From an uncultured delta proteobacterium (GTDB taxonomy: Bacteria; Desulfobacterota; Desulfobulbia; Desulfobulbales; Desulfocapsaceae), in NCBI GenBank assembly GCA_903875445.1, contig CAIQWD010000038.1, forward strand, positions 1-48,215: 48,215 nucleotides of DNA, read 5' to 3'. A program made the position numbers and the translations under genes. Positions 16,965 to 26,031 of this stretch are shown piece by piece. Each line of letters starts with the position of its first letter. Within the stretch, counting starts at the first letter, position 1. The notes under the pieces were generated by a model, which saw nothing but the letters and a program-made list of their open reading frames with translations, was not told the DNA's origin and did not search any database.

Positions 16965-17981
16965 ATGCTCAGCGAAAATCCTTTCAACCTGAGGTGGCTT
17001 GCAAATCGATTTACCGCCCTATCCCTATGCTTGACTATTTGGACGCTCTTTCTTGCCGGTTGCGCCCATCCGCCTGGCAACCCATCCAATCAAACAGCTC
17101 TCTATCTCCCTCCCGCCCCGGCATCGATAACCGCCGCGCATACACCGGCATTTCTCCTCAAGGAATCGGCAAAACCATTTAATAAAATCGGGAGCCCCAG
17201 TGCCGGCACGGGGAACGGCACCGAACCTGAAATTTACGTTGATCCTGGAAAGCCTGCCGTTTACTTCGAGGCCCAGGAGTTCACCACGGCCAAAGGTCTC
17301 TACACCAATCTGATCTATCGCATCCATTTTCAAGAGGTTCCCCTCGGCTGGACGTCCCTGAACCTCACCGCCGGTCGCAACCCCGGAATCCTCTTTATTT
17401 ACACTCTTGACGAGGCTGGGACCCTTCTCCTTGTTACAACGGTGCATACCTGCGGCTGCTACCTTGCCTTCTTCCCTACCAAGGCAATGCCGCGTGCAGC
17501 CTTGCCGAATACCTGGTCGACCGAGCCCCAGTCGGTTTACGGATACACCCTCCCGAGCAGCCTGCAATTTACCGACGAACACGCCGACACTCGAATCGCC
17601 TTCACTCTGGAGAGTGAAACTCACAGAATAAGTGCCGTCACCGTAACCGACAGCCTCACCCGACAGGCTATTGCACATCAGGTACCAATGCACCTGAAAC
17701 CCATGCTTGACCTCTACTACCTCCCGTACCGAGACAAAACCGTAGCATTTTTCGAGACAGAGGGGGCGCACAAAGGATACGTTAAGGACAATATGAAGAT
17801 TTTCGAGCGGCTCCTTATCAGCTGGTGGGCCTTTGACCTCCATGTCGGTGAAGACAAGGCATACAGCGCGCATGACAAGAGTGACACAGTGTTCTATACC
17901 AGTCTTAAATTCTGGGCAAGAAAGGCCTCAGATCTTAAAAACTTCCCGGAATTCCTTAACTATTGGGGATGGCGGCTTTAA
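16965..17981 (+). CDS. Predicted lipoprotein of unknown function
   Basis: 338 residues, not recognised. The N-terminus has a hydrophobic signal (LSLCLTIWTLFLAGC) with a lipobox LAGC and lipidated Cys33, followed by a Pro/Ala-rich linker to about residue 70. The mature part is predicted beta-rich. It includes a CGCY pair at about residue 161 and an aromatic C-terminus (FLNYWGWRL). The region near 90-150 (VYFEAQEFTTAKGLYTNLIYRIHF...HTCGCY) might bind a ligand, but no family could be named. SD GAGGAGAAAG precedes the ATG. It has its own transcription unit, between the rbr hairpin and the TIR gene. Confidence 0.75.
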   Translation: MLSENPFNLRWLANRFTALSLCLTIWTLFLAGCAHPPGNPSNQTALYLPPAPASITAAHTPAFLLKESAKPFNKIGSPSAGTGNGTEPEIYVDPGKPAVYFEAQEFTTAKGLYTNLIYRIHFQEVPLGWTSLNLTAGRNPGILFIYTLDEAGTLLLVTTVHTCGCYLAFFPTKAMPRAALPNTWSTEPQSVYGYTLPSSLQFTDEHADTRIAFTLESETHRISAVTVTDSLTRQAIAHQVPMHLKPMLDLYYLPYRDKTVAFFETEGAHKGYVKDNMKIFERLLISWWAFDLHVGEDKAYSAHDKSDTVFYTSLKFWARKASDLKNFPEFLNYWGWRL

Positions 17982-18235
17982 GACACGTATGTGACATACG
18001 GGATGTTTTCAAGCATCCGATCAAATTTTTTACGGCATTATTACACATACGTGACAAAAACCTGCGGACAATTCCATGGCCGCAAGGCGTCATGTCATCG
18101 CCCTTCACCAACCTTCGTTCTTTTCTACTTCGGATACCTTTTTGCAGGTTGTTACCAGTTCTCAAACACTCTCACTGTGATGAGCACCTGTATATTTGTG
18201 AGTGATATAGCTCTTTGTGTTTGCTATACTGTCCA
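17982..18235 (+). other. Intergenic inverted repeats and promoter before the TIR gene
   Basis: CGTATG-TGA-CATACG at 17986-18000 is a perfect inverted repeat. GGATG/CATCC (about 18002-18019) followed by a run of T could end the lipoprotein transcript. An extended -10 box TGCTATACT lies at 18222-18230, about 40 bases before the TIR-protein ATG; no good -35 is seen at the right distance. Confidence 0.4.
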
Positions 18236-18267
18236 CTGAACAGTGCCACCATGTAACGGAGAACCTC

Positions 18268-19521
18268 ATGACACATCAAGAACACCTGAAAATTCTGCGC
18301 AACGGCGGTGTCGAGGCGTGGAGGGAATTCGTTCAGGAACAAAAATATATGTTCAGAGCACAACTGGAAGGAGCAGATCTCTCGGCAATGGACCTCCAAT
18401 GGGTTGACCTGCATGGCGGCAATCTGCATGGCGCCGACCTCCAAGGCACAGATCTTGTTGGCGCGAACCTTGAGGGGGCAAATCTCAAAAAAGCCAATCT
18501 TGCTCGCGCCAACCTCTTTGCGGGAAATTACATGGCAGCTGATTTTCAGGGAGCAAATCTGATGCGGGCGAATCTTCGCCGCGCCGACCTTCGCGAAGCC
18601 AACCTTTATGAAGCCAACCTTTATGAAGCCGATCTTCGGGGGGCAAACCTGTGGGGTGCCAACCTCCAAGGGGCAAATTTTCGCAAAGCGAACCTCCAGC
18701 GAGCGAACCTGCAGCGAGCCAATCTGGTAAATGCCAACCTTTGGGATGCCAATCTGCAACGGGCTCTTCTCAACGGCACGATTTTTTCCGATACCTTGTT
18801 TAAAAATACCAATTTAGAAAATGCCAGTCTTGGCGGCACAATCTTTTCCGATTGCGATTTAGGTCATGCTCTCGGCCTGTCTGAAGTTATCCATCATGCC
18901 CCATCAACGGTGGGTATCGACACGATTTTTCAGTCTCGCGGGAATATTCCGGACCACTTCCTCCGTCAAGCCGGAGTACCAAAAAACCTCATCGAAACAA
19001 TTCCCCAATTGGTTGGCGGTCCTTGGGAATATTATTCATGCTTCATCTCATATTCTGCAAAAAACCAGGACTTTGCCGATCGTCTTAAAAAGGATCTGCA
19101 GGACCAAGGGGTGCGTTGCTGGCTTGCCGGTGAAAACCTGAAAAGTGGCAGAAAAATCCGACATGAAATCGATAAGACAGTAAAAATGCAGGACATGTTA
19201 CTCCTCATTCTGTCGCAACACTCCCTTACCGGTTTCTGGATGGAAAATGAGGTGGAGGCGGCATTCGAACGAGAACGAGTGAAAAGAAATCACATCTACG
19301 ATAATCAGATCTTATTCCCGATATCGATTGACGATTCAATATTTACCAGCAAGAAAGCTTGGGCAGAAATGATTCGTACTACCCGGGAGATAAGTGACTT
19401 TAGGAATTGGCAAGATCCCGCCCTGTACCGGGTGTCCTTAGAGAGGTTTATAAAAGATCTGCGAAACAGCATCAACAAGGATTTTGCATATGGGGAAAGC
19501 AACAGCTCTCTCCAACTTTAA
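18268..19521 (+). CDS. Pentapeptide-repeat / TIR domain fusion protein
   Basis: 417 residues. After a 30-residue head, residues 30-205 form an almost unbroken A(D/N)LxX pentapeptide-repeat helix (GADL, GANL, KANL, RADL, EANL and so on). A linker leads to a TIR domain at about 255-400: YYSCFISYSAKNQDFADRL, then GVRCWLAGENLKSG, then LLLILSQHSLTGFW. Glu328 lies four residues after Trp324 (FWMENE), the position of the catalytic Glu in NAD-cleaving TIRs such as SARM1. No signal peptide or membrane span. The second ATG (18268) follows ACGGAGAA and is preferred over an upstream start at 18217. Bacterial TIRs often act in antiphage NAD depletion, but no partner defence gene is adjacent, so the role is open. 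Confidence 0.88.
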   Translation: MTHQEHLKILRNGGVEAWREFVQEQKYMFRAQLEGADLSAMDLQWVDLHGGNLHGADLQGTDLVGANLEGANLKKANLARANLFAGNYMAADFQGANLMRANLRRADLREANLYEANLYEADLRGANLWGANLQGANFRKANLQRANLQRANLVNANLWDANLQRALLNGTIFSDTLFKNTNLENASLGGTIFSDCDLGHALGLSEVIHHAPSTVGIDTIFQSRGNIPDHFLRQAGVPKNLIETIPQLVGGPWEYYSCFISYSAKNQDFADRLKKDLQDQGVRCWLAGENLKSGRKIRHEIDKTVKMQDMLLLILSQHSLTGFWMENEVEAAFERERVKRNHIYDNQILFPISIDDSIFTSKKAWAEMIRTTREISDFRNWQDPALYRVSLERFIKDLRNSINKDFAYGESNSSLQL

Positions 19522-19703
19522 GGGCAAACCAAGGCAAACCGACGATTCGCAATCCGCTAAGAGGTCGTTGTAAAATGTCTTGCACAATCTGATCCGAGAT
19601 TGGTAAGGTCGGTACGCAGAAAATCCCGACCCCAACAAGCGGGACTCTTTTTACCGAAAACCATCGAGTCTCTTCACCACCCCATCACCACCCCTTGAAT
19701 GGC

Positions 19704-20588
19704 ATGCAACCAATCCTTGAAATCCACCATCTCCGCAAACGGTTTTCGCACCTGGACGCGGTCCGTGACGTCTCGTTTCAAGTCCAACCGGGCATCTGCT
19801 TCGGTCTGCTCGGCCCGAATGGCGCCGGCAAGACGACCACCATGGAGATTGTCGAAGATATCATCGAAGCGACAAGCGGCGAGATCCTCTACAACGGCCA
19901 CCGGCGAACAGCCACCTTCCGGGAAGAAATCGGCATTCAGTTTCAGCATACGTCCCTGCTCAATTTTCTGACGATCGAGGAGACTCTCGCAACCTTTGCC
20001 GGCCTTTTCAGCACTCCTGCCGATACGGAAGAACTCTCCCGCCGCTGCAACTTGGACGGTATCAAAAAACAACGAAACGACAAACTTTCGGGCGGCCAGA
20101 CCCAGCGCCTGATGCTGGCTCTGGCCCTCATCAACCAACCTCGCCTGATTTTTCTCGACGAACCGTCAACCGGCCTCGACCCCCAATCCCGCCGCAATCT
20201 CTGGGACATCATCAGGCAATTGAAAGAGGAAGGCCGGACCCTGATCCTCACCACCCACTCCATGGAAGAGGCGGAGTATCTCTGCGACGAAATTGCCATC
20301 ATGGATCAAGGCACGATCATCGCCAACGGCAGCCCCGAGGAATTGATCCGTCAGTACGGCGGCGGCAGTTCCATCATTCTGCCCGGCACTATCAATAAGC
20401 AGCAACTCGACGGCCTGCCTTTTTCCACCCTGAAACAAAACGGCGAGATCGTCATCCACACCGATGAGATTCACCAGGGCCTGTCCAGCCTCATGGAAAG
20501 AAATATCGATCTCCGAGGTATTTCCATTCACTCAGCCAATCTCGAAGATGTCTTTCTCCATCTCACCGGGAAAAAGCTGCGGGAATGA
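19704..20588 (+). CDS. ABC-2 type exporter, ATP-binding protein
   Basis: 294 residues. Walker A is LLGPNGAGKTTTMEI, the signature motif LSGGQTQRL, Walker B LIFLDEPSTGLDP, and the H-loop LTTHSME. The closing segment (SANLEDVFLHLTGKKLRE) is typical of DrrA/CcmA-like subunits of ABC-2 exporters. ATG at 19704 is chosen; an in-frame TTG at 19695 is possible and no good ribosome site is seen. It precedes the permease gene by 37 bases. Substrate unknown; drug, lipid or polysaccharide efflux are all possible. Confidence 0.9.
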   Translation: MQPILEIHHLRKRFSHLDAVRDVSFQVQPGICFGLLGPNGAGKTTTMEIVEDIIEATSGEILYNGHRRTATFREEIGIQFQHTSLLNFLTIEETLATFAGLFSTPADTEELSRRCNLDGIKKQRNDKLSGGQTQRLMLALALINQPRLIFLDEPSTGLDPQSRRNLWDIIRQLKEEGRTLILTTHSMEEAEYLCDEIAIMDQGTIIANGSPEELIRQYGGGSSIILPGTINKQQLDGLPFSTLKQNGEIVIHTDEIHQGLSSLMERNIDLRGISIHSANLEDVFLHLTGKKLRE

Positions 20589-20625
20589 TCTCCCCCTACA
20601 ACCATTTCTCTCGATGATACACACT

Positions 20626-21666
20626 ATGAATCTGCGACGAATGTGGGCCATCTTTAAAGCCAGAAATTACGAATTTTTCCGTGATCGTGCCGCCTTTGGC
20701 TGGAATTTCGCCTTTCCTTTCCTGGTTATTATCGGCTTCGGTATTATTTTCGAGGGCAAGGAATTCAAACAATTCCAGGTCGGGATCTTCCCTCCTGGGG
20801 CCGGCGTTGATCTTCTGCAAACCACCCTGCCGCCGGCCTTTCAGCATGATCGGCATATTATTTTTTTACCGGTTGCCAATCGGGAGGAAGGAGAAGCAAA
20901 ACTCAGCCACCACAAGATCGATCTCCTCGTTGATGCCCTTTCTTCGACCCATGCTTACTGGATCAACGACTCCTCACCGAACGGCTCCCTGGCAGAAAGA
21001 GTCTTCCTTGCCTCCTTTATGGCCGGAAAAAATCCCCCGGAAAAAGGAGTGACCAGCGGCCCGCAAATCCGCTATATCGATTGGCTGATGCCGGGTGTCC
21101 TGGCAATGAATATGATGTTTTCGGCGCTCTGGGGGGTCGGCTATGTGATTGTTCGCTACCGGAAAAACGGCGCACTTAAACGACTGAAAGCCACTCCGCT
21201 GACCGCCCTCGAGTACCTTACCGCCCAGATGCTGTCGCGCATCTTTCTCCTCATGTTTACCCTCTTTGTGGTGTGGATCGGTGCCGATCTTATCTTTCAT
21301 TTCCAGGTCCACGGTTCAAAACTCCTGCTCTTCTGCGTCTTTTTCCTCGGCGGCCTTAATCTCTGTTCAATCGGCCTCATTCTTGCCGCCCGAGGCACGA
21401 GTGAAGAATTCACCAGCGGCATCCTCAACTTTATCTCCTGGCCGATGATGTTTCTCTCCGAGGTCTGGTTTTCCCTGGAAGGATCGCCGCACATAGTTCA
21501 ACTTTTTGCCAAGCTCTTTCCCCTCACCCATCTCCTGAAAGCCGCCCGCCTGGTAATGAACGAAGCGGCCACCCTCGCCGATATTCAGGTCGAGTGCGGC
21601 ATCCTCCTCATCTCGACGATCATCTTTCTCGGCATTGCAGCCCTGCTTTTTTCATGGAATGAATGA
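20626..21666 (+). CDS. ABC-2 type exporter, permease
   Basis: 346 residues. One membrane span at about 24-42 (FAFPFLVIIGFGIIF) is followed by an extracytoplasmic loop to about 160. Five further spans follow in the ABC2_membrane core, including GVLAMNMMFSALWGVGYVIV, RIFLLMFTLFVVWIGADLIF and TLADIQVECGILLISTIIFLGIAALLF. The proline-rich FPLTHLLKAAR stretch before the last span is typical. ATG at 20626 begins MNLRRMW; an in-frame ATG at 20614 is equally open and neither has a clear ribosome site. Partner of the preceding ATPase. Confidence 0.88.
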   Translation: MNLRRMWAIFKARNYEFFRDRAAFGWNFAFPFLVIIGFGIIFEGKEFKQFQVGIFPPGAGVDLLQTTLPPAFQHDRHIIFLPVANREEGEAKLSHHKIDLLVDALSSTHAYWINDSSPNGSLAERVFLASFMAGKNPPEKGVTSGPQIRYIDWLMPGVLAMNMMFSALWGVGYVIVRYRKNGALKRLKATPLTALEYLTAQMLSRIFLLMFTLFVVWIGADLIFHFQVHGSKLLLFCVFFLGGLNLCSIGLILAARGTSEEFTSGILNFISWPMMFLSEVWFSLEGSPHIVQLFAKLFPLTHLLKAARLVMNEAATLADIQVECGILLISTIIFLGIAALLFSWNE

Positions 21667-21687
21667 GATAGTCGTTTACGTGTCGAC

Positions 21688-22023
21688 TTAGGAGTTTCCC
21701 CAAATGTCGTCGGGTTCAGGCTCAAAATGCATGACAAAATTCGTCCACGCAACGCTGCATTGCTCGATTCGCCCACCGATCAACTTCTGACGATCAGCGA
21801 TGTTTTCCCATTTCGGACTGAGGCTGAGTTTAAAACGACCACCCCTGCCATTCACAATGACAGTCAATTGATCTGCATGAGAATTAACTTTTGCGGGGAT
21901 ATTTTCAAGGGCCAAACCAGATCTGGAAATATCGTGCACGATTCCGGTGAAAAAGCCCCTACCGTCAGAAATATCCGCCACCATACCGGTCAATGCAATT
22001 CGTGGATGTCTGCGCTTGTTCAT
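21688..22023 (-). CDS. PilZ domain protein (predicted cyclic di-GMP binder)
   Basis: 111 residues, a single PilZ domain. The two c-di-GMP-binding motifs are present: RRHPR near residues 4-8 (RxxxR) and DISRSG near 34-39 (DxSxxG). The remainder forms the beta barrel (LTVIVNGRGGRFKLSLSP). No output domain is attached, so it would act by binding a partner. ATG at 22023 is chosen because AGGTGATC precedes it; the alternative GTG at 22032 lies within that ribosome site. Convergent with the ABC exporter genes. Confidence 0.82.
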   Translation of the reverse strand: MNKRRHPRIALTGMVADISDGRGFFTGIVHDISRSGLALENIPAKVNSHADQLTVIVNGRGGRFKLSLSPKWENIADRQKLIGGRIEQCSVAWTNFVMHFEPEPDDIWGNS

Positions 22024-22198
22024 AGCGATCACCTGCTAAGCCGCTGTAAAATAATTTCCTGGCGGCTCCTAAAGATTTTTTCCTCTCATGGCTTCGCTTC
22101 CTGGAAAACCAAAAAAATGATATCAACCCTGAATATGGGAATCATTCTTAGTGTTTTGTAACACTGTAGGTACGAGAGTGTTTAGCGCAACGAAATTC

Positions 22199-22214
22199 TT
22201 TAGAAGTTTCTAAA
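22199..22214. repeat. Perfect palindrome TTTAGAAGTTTCTAAA
   Basis: Seven-base arms around a GT centre, in the 253-base gap between the PilZ gene and the DMT permease gene (both minus). It could be an operator for the PilZ gene, about 170 bases upstream of its start, or the remains of a terminator for the permease gene. A second weak inverted repeat (AACACT/AGTGTT) lies about 20 bases away. Confidence 0.4.
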
Positions 22215-22276
22215 CCTCAGGCTCTTTCATTAAAGATGACCTGGTAGGAGCAGCAAACTTGGAGAATGAGACTCCC

Positions 22277-23185
22277 TTAATTGACCGTCCAGGGACTGAA
22301 GATAAAAGCCACACCGAGAACAGCCAGGAATGCCCCGACCCAAGCGCCGGGTGCGGGTCTTTCCCGCGTTGCAATCCACAGAATAGGCAGTATGAGAATG
22401 GGGGAAGTGGCGGAAAGCGTTGATACAAGGCCTGCCGGACCATGCGCCAGGGCAAAAAGGAGAAAGGTCATCCCGAGCGCCATCCCGACAATACCGCTCA
22501 TCCCGGTTTGCCACATGAGCTTCCAGGTCAAAGGTGCAGCTGCCGGGTCTCGAAGGCGCCGGTGCAGTAAAAAAATAACATTCAGTGCCAGAGCCGCTAT
22601 GCCGACCCGCAATGCCGAGGCGGCCACGGCGTTGACGCCGGAGGCCATAACCGGACGGGCTATAAGAACGGAAATCGCCTGGCAAAGTGCCGATAAAAAA
22701 CCCAACCCAATCCCCAGGGCAAGGGAGCCCTGGACTTTTTCAAAGGCGTGCTTCTGCGAGGAAGTAGTGCCGCAGAAAACTGCCAAAAGAACACCGACCA
22801 TGATGAGACAACACCCAATGGTTGTCGCCATCGGCAGGGATTCTTTTAGGAAAAAATAGCCGACGATGACGGTAATAGGCGCATTGGTGGTGAAGAGAAT
22901 TCCCGATCGCCGTGGACCAAGACGTTTTAGTGCAGCATACAACAGGGTGTCACCCAGGAAAATACCGATCATCGCCGATAAAGCCAGGACCAATACCGAG
23001 TGCAGATCAAGGGTCCGCCAGCTTCCGGTAACAAAGGTGATGAAAATGAGAATTAAGGCGACAATACCTAAGCGTATGCGATTAAATCGTAGCGCCCCGA
23101 AGGCCCGTGCAGGAGTCGTGGACAACAGACCGCCAAAAGACCAACACAGGGCAGCGGTCAAAGCGGAACATTCGGCGATATACAT
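22277..23185 (-). CDS. DMT superfamily (EamA) transporter
   Basis: 302 residues with ten predicted membrane helices in two EamA repeats: first half from AECSALTAALCWSFGGLL, second half from GLGFLSALCQAISVLIARP. Signature stretches are LGDTLLYAALKRLGPRRSGILFTTNAPITVIVGYFFLKE and the paired ...SATSPILILPILWIATRE. Drug/metabolite exporters of this family move amino acids, nucleosides or other small molecules; the substrate cannot be read from sequence. SD AGGAAACG precedes the ATG. Divergent from the dehydrogenase gene. Confidence 0.9.
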   Translation of the reverse strand: MYIAECSALTAALCWSFGGLLSTTPARAFGALRFNRIRLGIVALILIFITFVTGSWRTLDLHSVLVLALSAMIGIFLGDTLLYAALKRLGPRRSGILFTTNAPITVIVGYFFLKESLPMATTIGCCLIMVGVLLAVFCGTTSSQKHAFEKVQGSLALGIGLGFLSALCQAISVLIARPVMASGVNAVAASALRVGIAALALNVIFLLHRRLRDPAAAPLTWKLMWQTGMSGIVGMALGMTFLLFALAHGPAGLVSTLSATSPILILPILWIATRERPAPGAWVGAFLAVLGVAFIFSPWTVN

Positions 23186-23542
23186 GGAATCGTTTCCTGG
23201 GCAGCAGGCCTTTTTCCGAATCTCCCGGAATGTTGCGGGCGCCGCTAAAAGAATAAATTTGCGGGAACGGGTTCAACTGTTTGTGTGGTTTGAAAAGCAC
23301 CGCGCACGCTGATCGGATCAGCTGTGTATAGAAAATACCACTTGGCATGTCAAGCAGAGAAAGCAGTTTTTCCATGCAGCACCTGTATCTCTCAGTAATG
23401 CCGCCGGAGTCAATTGCCGAGACGGTGCTGCAGAAATAACTTGCTTTTTTGTGAGCCGAAAGAATAGGATTTCCCAGGAAAGGCCTCCTCCCAAGGAGGC
23501 CAAAAAACACGCAATAGCCACTCCGCAGAGAAAGGGAAAATC
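23186..23542. other. Divergent promoter region with a GC hairpin
   Basis: 357 bases between two divergent genes. The one clear structure is GGCCTCCT (23482-23489) paired with AGGAGGCC (23494-23501), a perfect eight-base stem with a four-base loop. It lies about 40 bases before the dehydrogenase ATG. Six A follow on the plus strand, so it is not a terminator for that strand. It may be a leader hairpin. No gene seen. Confidence 0.45.
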
Positions 23543-24757
23543 ATGACGGAAACGAAAATAGGTTTAATACGAGAAGGCAAAATCCCTATAGATCGCCGTG
23601 TGGCACTTACCCCGGCCCAAGCTAAGACCGTGATGCACCGCTTTCCCGGCGTCGAGGTGGTGGCCGAAAGAAGCGACATCAGGTGCTATCCGGATAAAGA
23701 ATATGAGCGGGAAGGTATCAGGCTTGTCGACTCCCTGGAGGATTGCAAGATCATCTTGGGAGTCAAGGAAGTCCCCGTTGACAGCCTGATCCCTGCGAAA
23801 ACCTATTTCTTCTTCAGTCATACTATCAAAAAACAGCCATACAACAGGGGATTACTCCAGGAGATTCTCCGCAAGAACATCACCCTTGTGGATTACGAAA
23901 CCCTCACCGACCAGACCGGTAAACGGATCATCGCTTTTGGACGCTGGGCGGGAATCGTCGGGTCATACAACGGTATCTGGACCTTCGGCCAACGCTACAA
24001 CCTCTTCAATACCCGACGGGCCTATACCTGTTTTGATCTCGACGACCTCTGGTCTGAATTAACAAATATCAATCTTCCCCCGATAAAGATAGTCTTAACC
24101 GGCGGCGGCAGGGTAGCCAAGGGGGCAATTGAAGTACTGACGAGACTTGGTGTCCGCAAAGTCACGCCCCGGCAATTTCTCGAACAGTGGTTTGATTTTC
24201 CGGTCTTCGTCCAGCTCAATGCCCGCAATTACAACAGGAGAAAGGGCGGCCAGGATTTCAGCCGAAATGATTTCTATCGCGCCCCGCAAATGTATGAAGC
24301 CGACTTTATTAAATACGCGGCGGTGGCGGACCTTCTTATCGCCTCGGCCTTCTGGGATCCGAAGGCACCGGCCCTTTTCAGCAGAGAGGAAATCTTGAGC
24401 GACGACTTTAAAATAGCGGTGATTGCCGACATCACCTGCGATATTGAAGGCTCGATCCCCTGCACCAAGCGACCAAGCACCATTGAAGATCCGATCTACG
24501 ACTACAACCCCTGCGACAATCAGATAGAAAACCCTCTTTCGGACGAGGCAAACATCACCATCATGGCAGTTGATAATTTGCCATGCGAACTCCCCAGGGA
24601 CGCCTCCACCAGTTTCGGCAAGGACATCGTTGAAAAGGTGCTACCGGAACTCCTCGGAGACGACAGCGGAGGAGTAATCCGCCGGGCAACAATCGCCGAA
24701 GCCGGAAAACTGACCGAACGATTCACCTATTTGCAAGAATACGTTGATGGTCGGTAA
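23543..24757 (+). CDS. Saccharopine dehydrogenase / alanine dehydrogenase-like NAD(P) oxidoreductase
   Basis: 404 residues. The N-terminal IGLIREGKIPIDRRVALTPAQ is the entry motif of the alanine dehydrogenase/lysine-ketoglutarate reductase fold, close in form to yeast LYS1. FGRWAGIVGSYNG near residue 135 and the Rossmann glycine motif VLTGGGRVAKGAIEVL near 177 bind NAD(P). The C-terminal region has IADITCDIEGSIPCTKRPST. Likely reaction: reversible NAD-dependent cleavage or formation of saccharopine, or a related amino-acid dehydrogenation. It lies upstream of an amino-acid importer operon, which supports a role in amino-acid catabolism but does not fix the substrate. SD AGAAAGGGA. Confidence 0.75.
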   Translation: MTETKIGLIREGKIPIDRRVALTPAQAKTVMHRFPGVEVVAERSDIRCYPDKEYEREGIRLVDSLEDCKIILGVKEVPVDSLIPAKTYFFFSHTIKKQPYNRGLLQEILRKNITLVDYETLTDQTGKRIIAFGRWAGIVGSYNGIWTFGQRYNLFNTRRAYTCFDLDDLWSELTNINLPPIKIVLTGGGRVAKGAIEVLTRLGVRKVTPRQFLEQWFDFPVFVQLNARNYNRRKGGQDFSRNDFYRAPQMYEADFIKYAAVADLLIASAFWDPKAPALFSREEILSDDFKIAVIADITCDIEGSIPCTKRPSTIEDPIYDYNPCDNQIENPLSDEANITIMAVDNLPCELPRDASTSFGKDIVEKVLPELLGDDSGGVIRRATIAEAGKLTERFTYLQEYVDGR

Positions 24758-24895
24758 AAAACGGAAAGAGCTTGCCATCGATAATGAGAAAAGTGTAATT
24801 TTTTCTTTCTACAAAAGGGCCATGGGAAAGATTTCAAACCACTCGCGACTGAAACGATGCTCGGGGCGAACAACAAACTTAAAAGGAGAGAGCGT

Positions 24896-25912
24896 ATGAG
24901 ATTCATCAAGACATTGGCAGTAGCATCCGTAGTTACGGCGTGGATGGCCGGCAGTGCAGCAGCTTCCACTCTCGATGCGGTGAAAGAAAAAGGCTATGTG
25001 AACGCCGGAGTTTCCGGAAAGGTAATCGGCTTTTCCGCTCCGGATGCCAAAGGGAAGTGGACCGGCCTCGACGTGGATTTTGGCCGGGCCGTTGCCGCCG
25101 CCATCTTCAATGACCCGGAAAAAGCCCGCTTCACCCCGGTGGCCTTCAAAGAAGCCTTCACCGCCTTGCAGTCGGGAGAAATTGATATCCTCACTCGAAA
25201 CACCACCTGGACCTATCAGCGGGACACGAAACTCGGTCTTGAGTTCGTTGGCGTCATCTTTTACGATGGCCAAGGTTTTATGGTGAAAAAAAGCCTTGGG
25301 GTGAAAAGTGCCAAGGAGCTGAACGGTGCCAGCGTCTGTACCCAAGCCGGGACAACTACCGAACTCAATGTGTCCGATTATTTCGTTTCCAATAAAATGA
25401 CCTATAAACCCGTGGTCTACGAGTCTGCCGATGAGGCGTCAGTCATTTATGATTCCGGGCGTTGCGACGTGTATACTACCGATACCTCAGGACTTGCCGC
25501 CCGGCGAAGCACCCTGAGTAACCCCAAGGATCATCTCATCCTCCCGGAAATTATCTCCAAGGAGCCGTTGTCACCTGCAGTTCGCCAGGGCGACCAACAG
25601 TGGAGCGACATCGTTCGTTGGGTTCTGTTTGCTCTCATCAACGCCGAGGAACTGGGAATAACCTCCCAGAACGTCGACGAGATGATGAAGTCAACCAATC
25701 CGGCCATTCAGCGATTTCTCGGAGTCGATGCCAACTATGGTGAATATATGGGACTCACTGCAGACTGGGCTTACCGCATAATCAAACATGTGGGCAACTA
25801 CGGCGAGATCTACGAACGTAACGTCGGACCGGCTACCGCCCTCGGTCTTGAGCGGGGAGTCAACGCCCTGTGGACAAAAGGCGGCCTTATGTATGCACCT
25901 CCCATCAGGTAG
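24896..25912 (+). CDS. aapJ: General L-amino acid ABC transporter, binding protein AapJ
   Basis: 338 residues, the usual AapJ length. Signal peptide at about 1-22 (VASVVTAWMAGSAAAST). Mature family-3 amino-acid-binding fold: GKWTGLDVDFGRAVAAAIF, then DILTRNTTWTYQRDTKLGLEFVGVIFYDGQGFMV, then SVCTQAGTTTELN, all hallmark AapJ/BztA segments. It acts in the periplasm, delivering polar and general L-amino acids to AapQMP. ATG at 24896 follows AAAGGAGAGAG. First gene of a complete aapJQMP operon. Confidence 0.95.
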   Translation: MRFIKTLAVASVVTAWMAGSAAASTLDAVKEKGYVNAGVSGKVIGFSAPDAKGKWTGLDVDFGRAVAAAIFNDPEKARFTPVAFKEAFTALQSGEIDILTRNTTWTYQRDTKLGLEFVGVIFYDGQGFMVKKSLGVKSAKELNGASVCTQAGTTTELNVSDYFVSNKMTYKPVVYESADEASVIYDSGRCDVYTTDTSGLAARRSTLSNPKDHLILPEIISKEPLSPAVRQGDQQWSDIVRWVLFALINAEELGITSQNVDEMMKSTNPAIQRFLGVDANYGEYMGLTADWAYRIIKHVGNYGEIYERNVGPATALGLERGVNALWTKGGLMYAPPIR

Positions 25913-25944
25913 AGAGCCCAGCCACTGGCTGCCATAATTTAGCC

Positions 25945-25981
25945 ATAGCAAAACCGCAGCTATGGACTGCGGTTTTGCTAT
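25945..25981 (+). terminator. Intergenic hairpin between aapJ and aapQ
   Basis: A perfect 15-base stem (ATAGCAAAACCGCAG at 25945-25959 with CTGCGGTTTTGCTAT at 25967-25981) and a seven-base loop, 32 bases after the aapJ stop. The T run is only three. Such hairpins after binding-protein genes commonly act as partial terminators or 3' RNA-end stabilisers, raising binding protein over permease. Confidence 0.7.
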
Positions 25982-26031
25982 TTACAAAAAGCAAATAAGC
26001 CTCGCATTGTAAAGAGGCGGGGATCTGTTGG

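Noticed and set aside
18222-18267. Treating the TIR protein as part of a multi-gene antiphage operon
   Set aside because: Flanking genes are a lipoprotein and an ABC-2 exporter with no known defence role; it appears monocistronic.
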